A DNA stretch of 11,406 bases from DASXTS01 sp036402215 (GCA_036402215.1 DASWTI010000400.1:1-11406), one strand, 5' to 3'. Positions 1 through 6,115 are shown, counted from the stretch's first letter. Numbers and translations are program-made. Notes: generated by a model from the sequence alone, not told the origin.

Positions 1-810
1 CGGCAGCCACGGGGGCAGCGCGGCGACCGGCCGTTCGCCGCGGCTGCCGGCGGCGGCGTGCCGGATGCGGGCCGCGGGAACCACGAGCACCAGGTGGTCG
101 GCCCGGTTCGCCCGCCAGCCGAGGTCGAGGTCGTCGCGCAGCAGCGGCATCGCCGGGTCGAAGCCGCCGAGCGCGTTCCAGACGTCGCGGCGGACCAGGG
201 CGCCGGCGCTGCCCACGGCGAGCACCTCGGTGTTCTGCGCCAGGCCGCCGCCCAGCAGGCCGGGGTCGAGCTCGGCGGCACCGAGCCCGGTCTGCCGGTG
301 CCCGGCGGCGTCGGTGGACAGGCCGGCCTCGACCACCAGGCGCGGGTCGTCCCAGTCCAGGCAGAGCGGCCCGAGCAGGGCCACCGACGGCGAGGCCCCG
401 GCGGCGCCGAGCAGCACGTCCAGGCAGTCCGGCGCGGGCGCGGAGTCGTCGTGCAGCAGCCACACCCAGCTTCCGGGGTCGCCCCAGCGGTCCTCGGCGC
501 GCTCCACGGCATGCCGGACGGCATCGCCGAAGCCGGTGCCGGCCGGCAGGGTGAGCACGCCGTCGAGGAGCCGCCCGTCCAGCGCGGCAGCCAGCAACGC
601 CGGGGTCTCGTCGGTGGAGCCGGTGTCGACGGCGAGCACGTACCGCGGCCGGGTGGCGAGCGCGCCGAGCGCGGCGAGGACGTCCGGCAGCCAGGCGGCA
701 CCGTCGTGGCACACCAGGACGGTGAGCACCGGTGCGGTGCGGACGTCGGGCAGCGGGCCGCGCGGACCGGCACCGGGCCGGTGATGGCCCATGCGCGAAC
801 CCGTCGGCAC
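1..810 (-). CDS. Family 2 glycosyltransferase, N-terminal part (runs off left edge)
   Basis: The reading frame is open from a GTG at 808-810 to base 1 (270 codons) and continues outside the window. The GTG is preferred because a strong Shine-Dalgarno-like GGGGAGGG lies just upstream at proper spacing; an in-frame ATG six codons later (792) is the alternative. The protein shows a GT-A fold pattern: beta-strand VLTVLVCHDG at about 28-37, nucleotide-sugar motif DTGSTDET at 62-69, a DXD-like HDDS at 120-123, and the acceptor/catalytic-base region GGFDPAMPLLRDDLDLGWR at 215-233. A conserved GSAGALVRR segment (about 200-208) precedes it. GT2 enzymes transfer a sugar from an NDP- or lipid-linked donor to a growing glycan. 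Family members beside whiB in related actinobacteria are, as I recall, large proteins with membrane segments after the catalytic domain, but that part is not visible here. Donor and acceptor cannot be assigned. Confidence 0.88.
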   Translation of the reverse strand, partial: MPTGSRMGHHRPGAGPRGPLPDVRTAPVLTVLVCHDGAAWLPDVLAALGALATRPRYVLAVDTGSTDETPALLAAALDGRLLDGVLTLPAGTGFGDAVRHAVERAEDRWGDPGSWVWLLHDDSAPAPDCLDVLLGAAGASPSVALLGPLCLDWDDPRLVVEAGLSTDAAGHRQTGLGAAELDPGLLGGGLAQNTEVLAVGSAGALVRRDVWNALGGFDPAMPLLRDDLDLGWRANRADHLVLVVPAARIRHAAAGSRGERPVAALPPWLP

Positions 811-851
811 CCCGGCCCTCCCCTTCGGCGCTGGTCCGCGGGCGACTGCCG

Positions 852-873
852 CGTACGGTCGCAACACCGTACG
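852..873. promoter_or_regulatory. Perfect inverted repeat upstream of the left glycosyltransferase
   Basis: Arms CGTACGGT (852-859) and ACCGTACG (866-873) are perfectly complementary with a 6-nt spacer. They sit 42-63 bases before the GTG of the left GT2 gene, in the 181-base gap after whiB. The position suits an operator or promoter-proximal site for that gene. A transcript hairpin is the alternative. No regulator can be named. Confidence 0.4.
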
Positions 874-973
874 GCCAGCGGCACCGTCGGGCCGCACCCG
901 CCGGTCACCCGGCCGGGGCGGATCCCGAGGTCAGGCCATGATGATCACGCGCGCCGCGGCCGCCGTGCGGCGA

Positions 974-989
974 CCCGGCGCGCGCCGGG
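974..989. terminator. GC palindrome just downstream of whiB stop
   Basis: A perfect 16-nt palindrome, CCCGGCGCGCGCCGGG, starts 3 bases beyond the whiB stop codon on the minus strand. It could act as a U-less actinobacterial terminator between whiB and the downstream glycosyltransferase gene. A palindrome without a loop must open its centre to fold, and no T-run follows, so the call is tentative. Confidence 0.3.
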
Positions 990-991
990 CG

Positions 992-1300
992 TCAGACGGC
1001 GCGTCTCTTGAGCTTGCGCCGTTCACGCTCGGAGAGACCGCCCCAGATGCCGAAGCGCTCGTCGTGCCCGAGGGCGTACTCCAGGCACTCGGCCCGGACC
1101 TCGCAACCCGAGCAGATCCGCTTGGCCTCGCGCGTCGAGCCGCCCTTCTCAGGGAAGAACGCCTCCGGGTCGGTCTGGGCGCACAGCGCCCGCTCCTGCC
1201 AATCCTGCTCGTCGGCCTCGCCGCCCAGCTCGGCCATCGACAACATGCCGGTGGTCATCGAGCCGACGTCGGCCGGAGCGGAACCGATCCGATCCATCAC
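992..1300 (-). CDS. whiB2: WhiB-family iron-sulfur transcription factor, WhiB2/WhmD type
   Basis: A 102-residue protein with the full WhiB signature: four cysteines at 40, 63, 66 and 72 (C-x22-C-x2-C-x5-C) that bind a [4Fe-4S] cluster. They are followed by the GIWGG turn (84-88) and a basic DNA-contact tail ERRKLKRRAV. The stretch ALCAQTDPEAFFPEKGG is near-identical to mycobacterial WhmD/WhiB2 and streptomycete WhiB. Those proteins control septation and cell division (sporulation septation in Streptomyces, where WhiB acts together with WhiA). The neighbourhood (fbiA-fbiB downstream on the other strand, wbbL further on) matches the M. tuberculosis whiB2 locus. The start is GTG at 1298-1300 with an AAGGGGG element upstream. 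An adjacent ATG and internal ATGs at codons 15, 19 and 22 are alternatives, and the N-terminal 30 residues are low-complexity and poorly conserved. Expression is probably driven by the promoter at 1462-1490. Confidence 0.96.
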   Translation of the reverse strand: MMDRIGSAPADVGSMTTGMLSMAELGGEADEQDWQERALCAQTDPEAFFPEKGGSTREAKRICSGCEVRAECLEYALGHDERFGIWGGLSERERRKLKRRAV

Positions 1301-1447
1301 CCGCGGCCCCCTTCGCCGTCGTGGTCATGTCGTTCCGCTTCCGAGGAACCGGCCGGCGAACCAGGGTGTGGGCGACTCCCAGGCCCTACCCGAGCTGTCC
1401 TGTCGTGCTGCCGTGGATGCGGACTCGCCGGCCCCGTTCCCGGCGAA

Positions 1448-1477
1448 ATGACACGGTTGTGATTACACCCGTGTCAT
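1448..1477. promoter_or_regulatory. Perfect 9-bp dyad straddling the whiB promoter -10 box
   Basis: Arms ATGACACGG (1448-1456) and CCGTGTCAT (1469-1477) are exact inverted repeats separated by 12 nt, and the spacer itself contains the smaller dyad GTG-ATTA-CAC. The stretch is AT-richer than its surroundings. On the minus strand one arm fills the -35/-10 spacer and the other covers the expected transcription start, with the -10 hexamer between them. That is a classical layout for an operator. Each arm contains GACAC, the core described for WhiA binding in Streptomyces, and a third GACAC lies at 1546-1550. The identity of the binding protein is inferred, not shown. Confidence 0.6.
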
Positions 1478-1490
1478 GCTCATGGGTCAA
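1462..1490 (-). promoter_or_regulatory. Sigma-A/HrdB-type promoter for whiB
   Basis: On the minus strand TTGACC (1490-1485) and TGTAAT (1467-1462) are separated by exactly 17 bases. Each differs from the housekeeping consensus TTGACA/TATAAT at one position. Transcription would start near 1455, giving a 5' leader of about 155 nt before the whiB GTG at 1300. This is the best consensus promoter in the window. It overlaps the dyad at 1448-1477. Confidence 0.65.
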
Positions 1491-1543
1491 GCGGAAGCCA
1501 CCCAACCGAGCGTGCATATCGCCGAATCCGCAAGACTTGCCGC

Positions 1544-2287
1544 GTGACACGCCGTGGGCCGAGCCCGATCTTTCTCGCGATGATCGCCGTGACGGCCCTC
1601 GGAGGGGCCCTTGCCTGCACCGATTCATCCGTCGCCGTCACCACCGGGATCGTTCTGCTGGTACTCGGCGGATGGGCGGTGTCGCTCTGCGTGCACGAGT
1701 TCGGCCACGCCTACGTCGCTCTGCGTGGCGGCGACCATTCGGTGCGTGCCAAGGGATATCTGACGCTGGACATCCGCCGTTATGCCGATCCGGTGCTCTC
1801 GCTCGTGCTGCCGTTGGTGCTGCTGCTGGCCGGTGGCTTCCCGCTGCCCGGCGGCGCGGTGTGGATCGAGCACCACGCGATCCGCTCCCGCGCGGCGCGC
1901 GCGGCCGTCTCCCTCGCCGGGCCGTCGTCCAACCTGGTGATCGGCGCGCTGCTCGTGGTGATCGCGGCGGCGGCGCCGATGCCGGAGGGGCTGCGCTGGG
2001 GGCTGGCCTGCCTGGCGCTGCTGCAGGTGCTGACGTTCGTGCTCAACATGCTGCCGGTGCCCGGGCTGGACGGCTTCGGCGTCATCGAGCCGTACCTGTC
2101 GTACGAGGCGCGCGCGTTCGCCGCGAAGGTGCGGCCGTGGGCACCGCTCGCCCTCTTCGTGCTGCTGATCTCCGTGCCCGCGGTGGCGGGGCCGCTGTTC
2201 GACGTGAGCTTCGCGATCTTCGACAGCATCGGCGGCGACCGGCCGGCGGCCGCGGAGGGCTTCGACCGCTTCCTGTTCTGGCGGTGA
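1544..2287 (+). CDS. Site-2 protease family (M50) membrane metalloprotease
   Basis: A 247-residue polytopic membrane protein. The zinc site HEFGH is at 51-55 at the end of a hydrophobic helix. The third-ligand motif NMLPVPGLDG is at 168-177 (Asp176), and an AGPSSN segment at 125-130 matches the conserved AGP-x-x-N of the family. Hydrophobic segments lie at about 8-24, 33-50, 83-100, 131-146, 151-170 and 199-216. M50 enzymes cleave transmembrane segments of substrates such as anti-sigma factors or signal proteins. Short members lacking PDZ or CBS domains, like this one, mostly have no known substrate. The GTG start lacks a Shine-Dalgarno; AAGACT six bases upstream is a weak leaderless -10 candidate, and an ATG at codon 13 is the alternative start. 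It is divergent from whiB and convergent with the VOC gene. Confidence 0.88.
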   Translation: MTRRGPSPIFLAMIAVTALGGALACTDSSVAVTTGIVLLVLGGWAVSLCVHEFGHAYVALRGGDHSVRAKGYLTLDIRRYADPVLSLVLPLVLLLAGGFPLPGGAVWIEHHAIRSRAARAAVSLAGPSSNLVIGALLVVIAAAAPMPEGLRWGLACLALLQVLTFVLNMLPVPGLDGFGVIEPYLSYEARAFAAKVRPWAPLALFVLLISVPAVAGPLFDVSFAIFDSIGGDRPAAAEGFDRFLFWR

Positions 2288-2342
2288 CCGCGGGCGGTGA
2301 GGCGGTCCGTGGTCGTGGCGACGGTCCCGGGCGCCGCGGTCA
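2285..2342. terminator. Long inverted repeat linking two convergent stop codons
   Basis: TGACCGCGG at 2285-2293 and CCGCGGTCA at 2334-2342 are perfect 9-bp complements flanking 40 nt. The left arm begins with the TGA of the M50 gene and the right arm ends with the (reverse) TGA of the VOC gene. A folded transcript of either strand could help bidirectional termination. The large interior and lack of a T-run make this uncertain. Confidence 0.3.
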
Positions 2343-2762
2343 GCGGGCCCCGGCCGAGGTCGCGCCCCACTCCTCCGGCGCCACCTCGCGCAGCACCGTG
2401 GCGAAGTCCCAGCGGTGGCCCTCCAGGTCCACCGAGCGGTAGCCGCGCAGGCCGTAGGAGGTGTCCTGCGGCTCGCTGAGGATGGTCGCCCCGGCCGCGC
2501 GGGCGGCCTCGCAGTGCGCGTCCACGTCGTCGACCGTGACGTGCAGGAACGAGTGGACGTGACCGGTGACCCGGGGCGACCGGTAGTCGCCGCCCGGCTC
2601 GCCGAGCATCACGGTGCCGTCGCCGACGGCCAGTTCGGCATGGCTCACCCGGCCCTCCGGCGTGGTGTAGCGCAGCGTCTCGGTGAACCCGTACGCCCGG
2701 CCCAGCCAGGTGATCGCGGCCGCGGCGTCCTCGTACAACAGGTACGGAGTGATGGTCGTCAT
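2340..2762 (-). CDS. VOC-superfamily (glyoxalase/bleomycin-resistance fold, PhnB-like) protein
   Basis: A 140-residue protein starting MTTITPYLLYED with two beta-alpha-beta-beta-beta modules. Module one spans about 5-55 (YEDAAAAITWLGRAYGF, then SHAELAVGDGTVMLG at 40-54). Module two spans about 68-123 (HSFLHVTVDDVDAH at 70-83, ending GYRSVDLEGHRWDF at 107-120). That last segment is typical of PhnB-like and glyoxalase-like members. The fold supports metal-dependent isomerases, dioxygenases, lyases and drug-sequestering proteins, so the substrate cannot be predicted. The ATG at 2762 is the likely start: the frame is open far upstream, but homology begins here. Its upstream GGGGGG abuts the ATG too closely for a normal ribosome site. 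It is divergent from cofD with only 57 bases between them, so the two may share control; a functional link to F420 is speculation. Confidence 0.85.
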   Translation of the reverse strand: MTTITPYLLYEDAAAAITWLGRAYGFTETLRYTTPEGRVSHAELAVGDGTVMLGEPGGDYRSPRVTGHVHSFLHVTVDDVDAHCEAARAAGATILSEPQDTSYGLRGYRSVDLEGHRWDFATVLREVAPEEWGATSAGAR

Positions 2763-2782
2763 CCCCCCAGTGAAACAGCGGC

Positions 2783-2800
2783 GGCGGGCGTCCGCCCGCC
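2783..2800. promoter_or_regulatory. GC-rich dyad in the VOC/cofD divergent gap
   Basis: Arms GGCGGGCG (2783-2790) and CGCCCGCC (2793-2800) are perfect complements with a 2-nt spacer. The site covers about -37 to -20 relative to the predicted cofD start, replacing any recognisable -35 box, and lies between two divergent genes. It may be an operator; a GC-biased chance dyad is possible. Confidence 0.35.
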
Positions 2801-2806
2801 ACGGCC

Positions 2807-2822
2807 TAGGCTCGGACACGTG
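2807..2822 (+). promoter_or_regulatory. Leaderless promoter of the F420 operon
   Basis: TAGGCT (2807-2812) fits the actinobacterial -10 pattern TANNNT and lies 7 nt before the cofD GTG (2820-2822). There is no Shine-Dalgarno between them. This is the usual arrangement of leaderless mRNAs, whose first base is the start codon. No convincing -35 is seen. Confidence 0.55.
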
Positions 2823-3794
2823 AACGTCGTCGTACTCGCCGGCGGGGTGGGCGGTGCCCGCTTCCTGCTCGGCCTGCGGGAGCTGCTCGGCCCGGGCCAC
2901 ACGATCACCGCGGTGGTGAACACCGGCGACGACATCTGGTTGCACGGGCTCCGGGTGTGCCCGGACCTGGACACCTGCATGTACACCCTGGGCGGCGGCA
3001 TCGACGGCGAGCGGGGCTGGGGCCGGGCCGCCGAGACCTGGTCGGTGCGCGAGGAACTGGCGGCCTACGGCGCGGACCCGGCCTGGTTCGGGCTCGGCGA
3101 CCGGGACATCGCCACGCACCTGGTGCGCACCCGGATGCTGCGCGCCGGCTACCCGCTGTCCGCCGTGACCGAGGCGCTGTGCGTGCGCTGGCAGCCGGGC
3201 GTGACGCTGCTGCCGGCCACCGACGAGCGGCTGGAGACGCACGTGGTGGTCACCGACCCGGCGGGCGGGGACCCGGGCGCACGGCGGGCCATCCACTTCC
3301 AGGAGTGGTGGGTGCGGCACCGCGCGGCGCTGCCGGCGCACGAGTTCGTGCCGGTGGGCACCGAGGAGGCGCGGCCGGCGCCGGGCGTGCTGGGCGCCAT
3401 CGCCGCGGCGGACGCCGTGCTGCTGGCCCCGTCGAACCCGGTGGTCAGCGTGGGCACCATCCTCGCGGTGCCGGGCATCACGACCGCGCTGCGGGCCGGC
3501 CCCGGCCGGGTGGTGGGGCTCTCGCCCATCGTGGACGGGCGGCCGCTGCGCGGGATGGCCGCCGAGTGCCTGGCCACGATCGGCGTGGACAGCACCGCCG
3601 AGGCCGTCGGGCGGCACTACGGGGCGCGCTCGGCGGGCGGGCTGCTGGACGGCTGGCTGGTGCACACCGGTGACGAGGCGGTGGTGGACGGGGTGGCGGT
3701 GCGCGCCGTGCCGCTGCTGATGACCGACGTGCCGGCGACGGCCGAGATGGCCAGGGCCGCGCTCGACCTCGCGGGGGTGTCCGCCGGTGTCTGA
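2820..3794 (+). CDS. cofD: 2-phospho-L-lactate/phosphoenolpyruvate transferase, CofD/FbiA
   Basis: A 324-residue protein, the usual length for the family. It starts MNVVVLAGGVGGARFL (glycine-rich substrate loop, GGVGGAR at 8-14) and has NTGDD at 34-38, LAPSNPVVSVGTIL and SPIVDGRPLRG further on, all CofD hallmarks. The enzyme transfers the phospholactyl or, in mycobacteria, phosphoenolpyruvyl moiety from a GDP-linked donor to the deazaflavin Fo, giving (dehydro-)F420-0. It acts in the cytoplasm. GTG at 2820 is chosen because the conserved N-terminus begins exactly there and a leaderless -10 precedes it. The last 8 bases overlap fbiB, indicating translational coupling. In mycobacteria the same gene is called fbiA and lies beside whiB2. 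Confidence 0.97.
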   Translation: MNVVVLAGGVGGARFLLGLRELLGPGHTITAVVNTGDDIWLHGLRVCPDLDTCMYTLGGGIDGERGWGRAAETWSVREELAAYGADPAWFGLGDRDIATHLVRTRMLRAGYPLSAVTEALCVRWQPGVTLLPATDERLETHVVVTDPAGGDPGARRAIHFQEWWVRHRAALPAHEFVPVGTEEARPAPGVLGAIAAADAVLLAPSNPVVSVGTILAVPGITTALRAGPGRVVGLSPIVDGRPLRGMAAECLATIGVDSTAEAVGRHYGARSAGGLLDGWLVHTGDEAVVDGVAVRAVPLLMTDVPATAEMARAALDLAGVSAGV

Positions 3795-5214
3795 CCAGGA
3801 CCACGCGGCCGGGGAAGCCCGCGAGCTCGCCGCCGGCGGCGGCCATGAGCACCCTGCCGGCGGCGGCCTTGAGCACGGCGCCGGGGCGGCCGTGGAGATC
3901 CTGCCGGTTGCCGGGCTGCCGCGGTTCCGGCCGGGTGACGACCTGGCGGGGGCGATCGCGGCCGCGGCGCCCTGGCTGCGCGACGGGGACGTGCTGGTGG
4001 TGACCAGCAAGGTGCTGTCCAAGGTGGAGGGCCGGTTGGTGCCCGCGCCGGCCGACCCCGCGGCGCGCGACGACCTGCGGCGCGAGCTGGTGGAGCGCGA
4101 GGCGGTGCGCGTGCTCGCCCGCCGCGCCCGCACGCTGATCACCGAGAACCGGCTGGGCATCGTGCAGGCCGCCTCCGGCATCGACGCCTCGAACGTGGAC
4201 CACACCGAGCTGGCGCTGCTGCCGGAGGACCCGGACGCGAGCGCGGCGGCGCTGCGCGCGGGGCTGCGCGAGCGGCTCGGCGTGGACGTGGCCGTGGTGG
4301 TCACCGACACCATGGGCCGCACCTGGCGGATCGGCCAGACCGACGTGGCGATCGGCGCGGCCGGGCTCACCGTGCTGCACCGCTACGCCGGCGCCCACGA
4401 CGAGTACGGCAACGAGCTGCAGATCACCGAGGTCGCGGTGGCCGACGAGGTGGCCGGCGCGGCGGACCTGGTGAAGGGCAAGCTCACCGGCATCCCGGCG
4501 GCCGTGGTGCGCGGGCTGGCGCCGGCCGACGACGGCTCCACCGCGCGGCACCTGGTACGCCCGGTGGACGAGGACCTGTTCCGCATGGGCACCGCCGAGG
4601 CGATCGCCCAGGGGATGACCCTGGGCCGCCGGGAGGCCGTGCTCACCCGCCGCTCGGTGCGCGCGTTCACCGCCGACCCGGTGGACCCCGCGGCGATGCG
4701 GGCCGCGATCGGCGCCGCGCTGACCGCCCCCGCCCCGCACCACTCGCGGCCGGTGCGCCTCGTCTGGCTGCGCGACCGCGCGCTGCGCCACAAGCTGCTC
4801 GACCAGATGGGCGAGGCGTGGCGCGCCGACCTGGCCGGGGACGCGTTCACCGAGGAGCAGATCGACCGCCGGGTGAGCCGTGGCGAGCTGCTGTACGCCG
4901 CGCCGGAGCTGGTGCTGCCGTTCCTGGTGACCACCGGGGCGGCGCACGACTACCCGGACGAGCGCCGCCGGGCCGCCGAACGGACCATGTTCACCGTGGC
5001 CGGCGGGGCCGCCGTGCAGGGCCTGCTGGTGGCGCTGGCCGCCGAGGGCCTTGGCTCCTGCTGGGTCGGCTCGACGATCTTCGCCGCCGAGGCCGTGCAC
5101 ACCGTGCTCGACCTGCCGGCCGACTGGCAGCCGCTCGGCGCCGTGGCCATCGGCGTGCCGGCCGAGCCGCTCGTGGCCCGGGGCCCGCGGCTGGACGGGC
5201 TGGTGGAGCGGTGA
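3787..5214 (+). CDS. fbiB: Bifunctional F420:gamma-glutamyl ligase / FMN reductase, FbiB
   Basis: A 475-residue two-domain protein. Residues about 37-265 are the CofE ligase domain (EILPVAGLPRFRPGDDL, VTSKVLSKVEGRLV, TLITENRLGIVQAASGID, VVTDTMGRTWRIGQTD, DEYGNELQITEVAVADE). Residues about 285-462 are a nitroreductase-fold domain (RRSVRAFTADPV, TAPAPHHSRPVRLVW, GLGSCWVGSTIF). In mycobacteria the ligase adds the poly-gamma-glutamate tail to F420-0 and the FMN domain reduces dehydro-F420-0. It starts at a GTG inside the end of cofD (8-base overlap), and its stop overlaps the GTG of the NUDIX gene, so the three are one operon. Compared with mycobacterial FbiB the N-terminus carries about 30 extra residues rich in Gly, Ala and His, encoded partly by a 24-bp tandem duplication. 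Confidence 0.97.
   Translation: MSDQDHAAGEARELAAGGGHEHPAGGGLEHGAGAAVEILPVAGLPRFRPGDDLAGAIAAAAPWLRDGDVLVVTSKVLSKVEGRLVPAPADPAARDDLRRELVEREAVRVLARRARTLITENRLGIVQAASGIDASNVDHTELALLPEDPDASAAALRAGLRERLGVDVAVVVTDTMGRTWRIGQTDVAIGAAGLTVLHRYAGAHDEYGNELQITEVAVADEVAGAADLVKGKLTGIPAAVVRGLAPADDGSTARHLVRPVDEDLFRMGTAEAIAQGMTLGRREAVLTRRSVRAFTADPVDPAAMRAAIGAALTAPAPHHSRPVRLVWLRDRALRHKLLDQMGEAWRADLAGDAFTEEQIDRRVSRGELLYAAPELVLPFLVTTGAAHDYPDERRRAAERTMFTVAGGAAVQGLLVALAAEGLGSCWVGSTIFAAEAVHTVLDLPADWQPLGAVAIGVPAEPLVARGPRLDGLVER
3832..3879 (+). repeat. 24-bp tandem duplication in the fbiB N-terminal extension
   Basis: Two adjacent 24-base units, 3832-3855 and 3856-3879, match at 21 of 24 positions. Both begin GCCGGCGGCGGCC and share TGAGCAC. 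In frame they encode AGGGHEHP and AGGGLEHG. The duplication lies ahead of the conserved CofE domain and keeps the frame. Confidence 0.7.
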
Positions 5215-5774
5215 GCCTGCACGCCGCCGCGGTGACGGCGCTGCGGGACTGGGAACCGGGGCCGGGCGAGCAGGACTCGCTGCGGCACGCGTTCCTGTCC
5301 TACCTGGACGCGCGGCCGGACGCCTGCCGGCGCTCGTGCGAGCCCGGCCACCTGACCGCCTCGGTGCTGCTGCTGGACGCCACCGCGGAGCACGCGCTGC
5401 TCACCCTGCACCCGCGGGTCGGACTGTGGCTGCAGCTCGGCGGGCACTGCGAGGACGACGCCACGCTGGTGGACGCGGCGCTGCGTGAGGCCACCGAGGA
5501 GTCCGGCATCGACGGCCTGACGATCGACCCGGCGCCGCTGCACCTGGCGGTGCACCCGATCACCTGCTCGCTCGGCCGGCCGACCCGGCACCTGGACGTG
5601 CGGTTCCTGGCGGTGGCCCCGGACGGCGCGGTGCCGCGATGTTCCGCGGAGTCCCGCGACCTGCGCTGGTGGCCGGTCGGCACCCCGGCCGGCACGCCGC
5701 TGGTGGCCCCGGACGTGCCGGTGCTCACCGCCCTGGCGCTCGCCCGGCGGGCCGCGGCGCCGATCGGCGCGTGA
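5211..5774 (+). CDS. NUDIX hydrolase coupled to the F420 operon
   Basis: A 187-residue protein whose GTG overlaps the fbiB stop (GTGA), so it is translationally coupled. The NUDIX box is at 78-100: G78, then REATEESGI at 92-100 containing the R-E-x-x-E-E-x-G core with the metal-binding Glu96 and Glu97. The canonical first Glu (G-x5-E) is replaced by Ala84, while acidic residues E81, D82 and D83 are close by. The N-terminal 45 residues (RHAFLSYLDARPDACRRSC region) and the HLTASVLLLD strand are seen in actinobacterial NUDIX proteins. NUDIX enzymes hydrolyse nucleoside diphosphates linked to another group. Candidate roles here are cleansing of oxidised nucleotides or processing of GDP-linked F420 intermediates; neither is demonstrated. 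It is last in the operon and convergent with the small gene downstream. Confidence 0.9.
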   Translation: MSLHAAAVTALRDWEPGPGEQDSLRHAFLSYLDARPDACRRSCEPGHLTASVLLLDATAEHALLTLHPRVGLWLQLGGHCEDDATLVDAALREATEESGIDGLTIDPAPLHLAVHPITCSLGRPTRHLDVRFLAVAPDGAVPRCSAESRDLRWWPVGTPAGTPLVAPDVPVLTALALARRAAAPIGA

Positions 5775-5797
5775 CCCCGGCGGGCGCGTTGGCCCCG

Positions 5798-5813
5798 GAC
5801 CGCGCGGCCGGTC
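5798..5813. terminator. Weak hairpin between convergent NUDIX and small-protein genes
   Basis: GACCG (5798-5802) and CGGTC (5809-5813) form a 5-bp stem with a 6-nt loop in the 45-base gap between two convergent stops. It may serve as a short bidirectional terminator. It is weak, and GC richness makes such stems common. Confidence 0.25.
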
Positions 5814-5819
5814 GGACGC

Positions 5820-6044
5820 TCAGCGCGGGGACGGGCCCCAGCCCTCGGTGGGCATGATCGCCCCGCGGGCGATGATCATGGTGGACTCGGTGTCCTGACG
5901 GGGATCCACGGCGGCGATCAGCCGGCGCGGGATCTGCACGGTGGCCGCGGCGTCCATCGGCGAGGTGGCATCCTCGGGCGTCACGACGTGGGCGCGAGCG
6001 CGGGCCCTGGCGAGGGCCTCGTCGGCTCGGGCGAGGGCGTCCAT
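5820..6044 (-). CDS. Small hypothetical protein, 74 residues
   Basis: The protein begins MDALARADEALARARAR, an Ala/Arg-rich amphipathic helix. A polar middle follows (VVTPEDATSPMDAAATVQIPRRLIAAVDP), then a C-terminus with ESTMIIARGAIMPTEGWGPSPR. It has no signal peptide, membrane segment or cysteine. It is accepted as real because the ATG at 6042-6044 is preceded by AAGGGG at about 9 nt, the frame ends cleanly before the convergent NUDIX gene, and the sequence is not the repetitive Arg/Pro/Gly type that antisense frames give in this DNA. I have a general impression of similar short proteins in Pseudonocardiaceae, but I do not recognise a function. The 216 bases upstream contain its probable promoter. 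Confidence 0.7.
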   Translation of the reverse strand: MDALARADEALARARARAHVVTPEDATSPMDAAATVQIPRRLIAAVDPRQDTESTMIIARGAIMPTEGWGPSPR

Positions 6045-6115
6045 CGGCGCGAACCCCTTACGTCATCGCCAGTCGGGTGTGCGGGATCCAGGGTAGTCGT
6101 ACGCGAGTCCGCGAG

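Noticed and set aside
58..1011. 317-codon plus-strand open frame at the left edge
   Set aside because: It is antisense to the left GT2 gene, which has DTGSTDET and DDLDLGWR motifs; the plus frame looks like composition-driven noise.
2340..4370. 676-codon open frame on the minus strand across the VOC gene and cofD/fbiB
   Set aside because: Only its last 141 codons are the VOC protein. The rest is low-complexity antisense sequence of cofD and fbiB, typical of high-GC DNA where codon position three leaves the opposite strand open.
3478..5100. 540-codon minus-strand open frame over cofD/fbiB
   Set aside because: It is rich in Arg, Gly, His and Ala without domain motifs, and is fully antisense to the well-recognised F420 genes.
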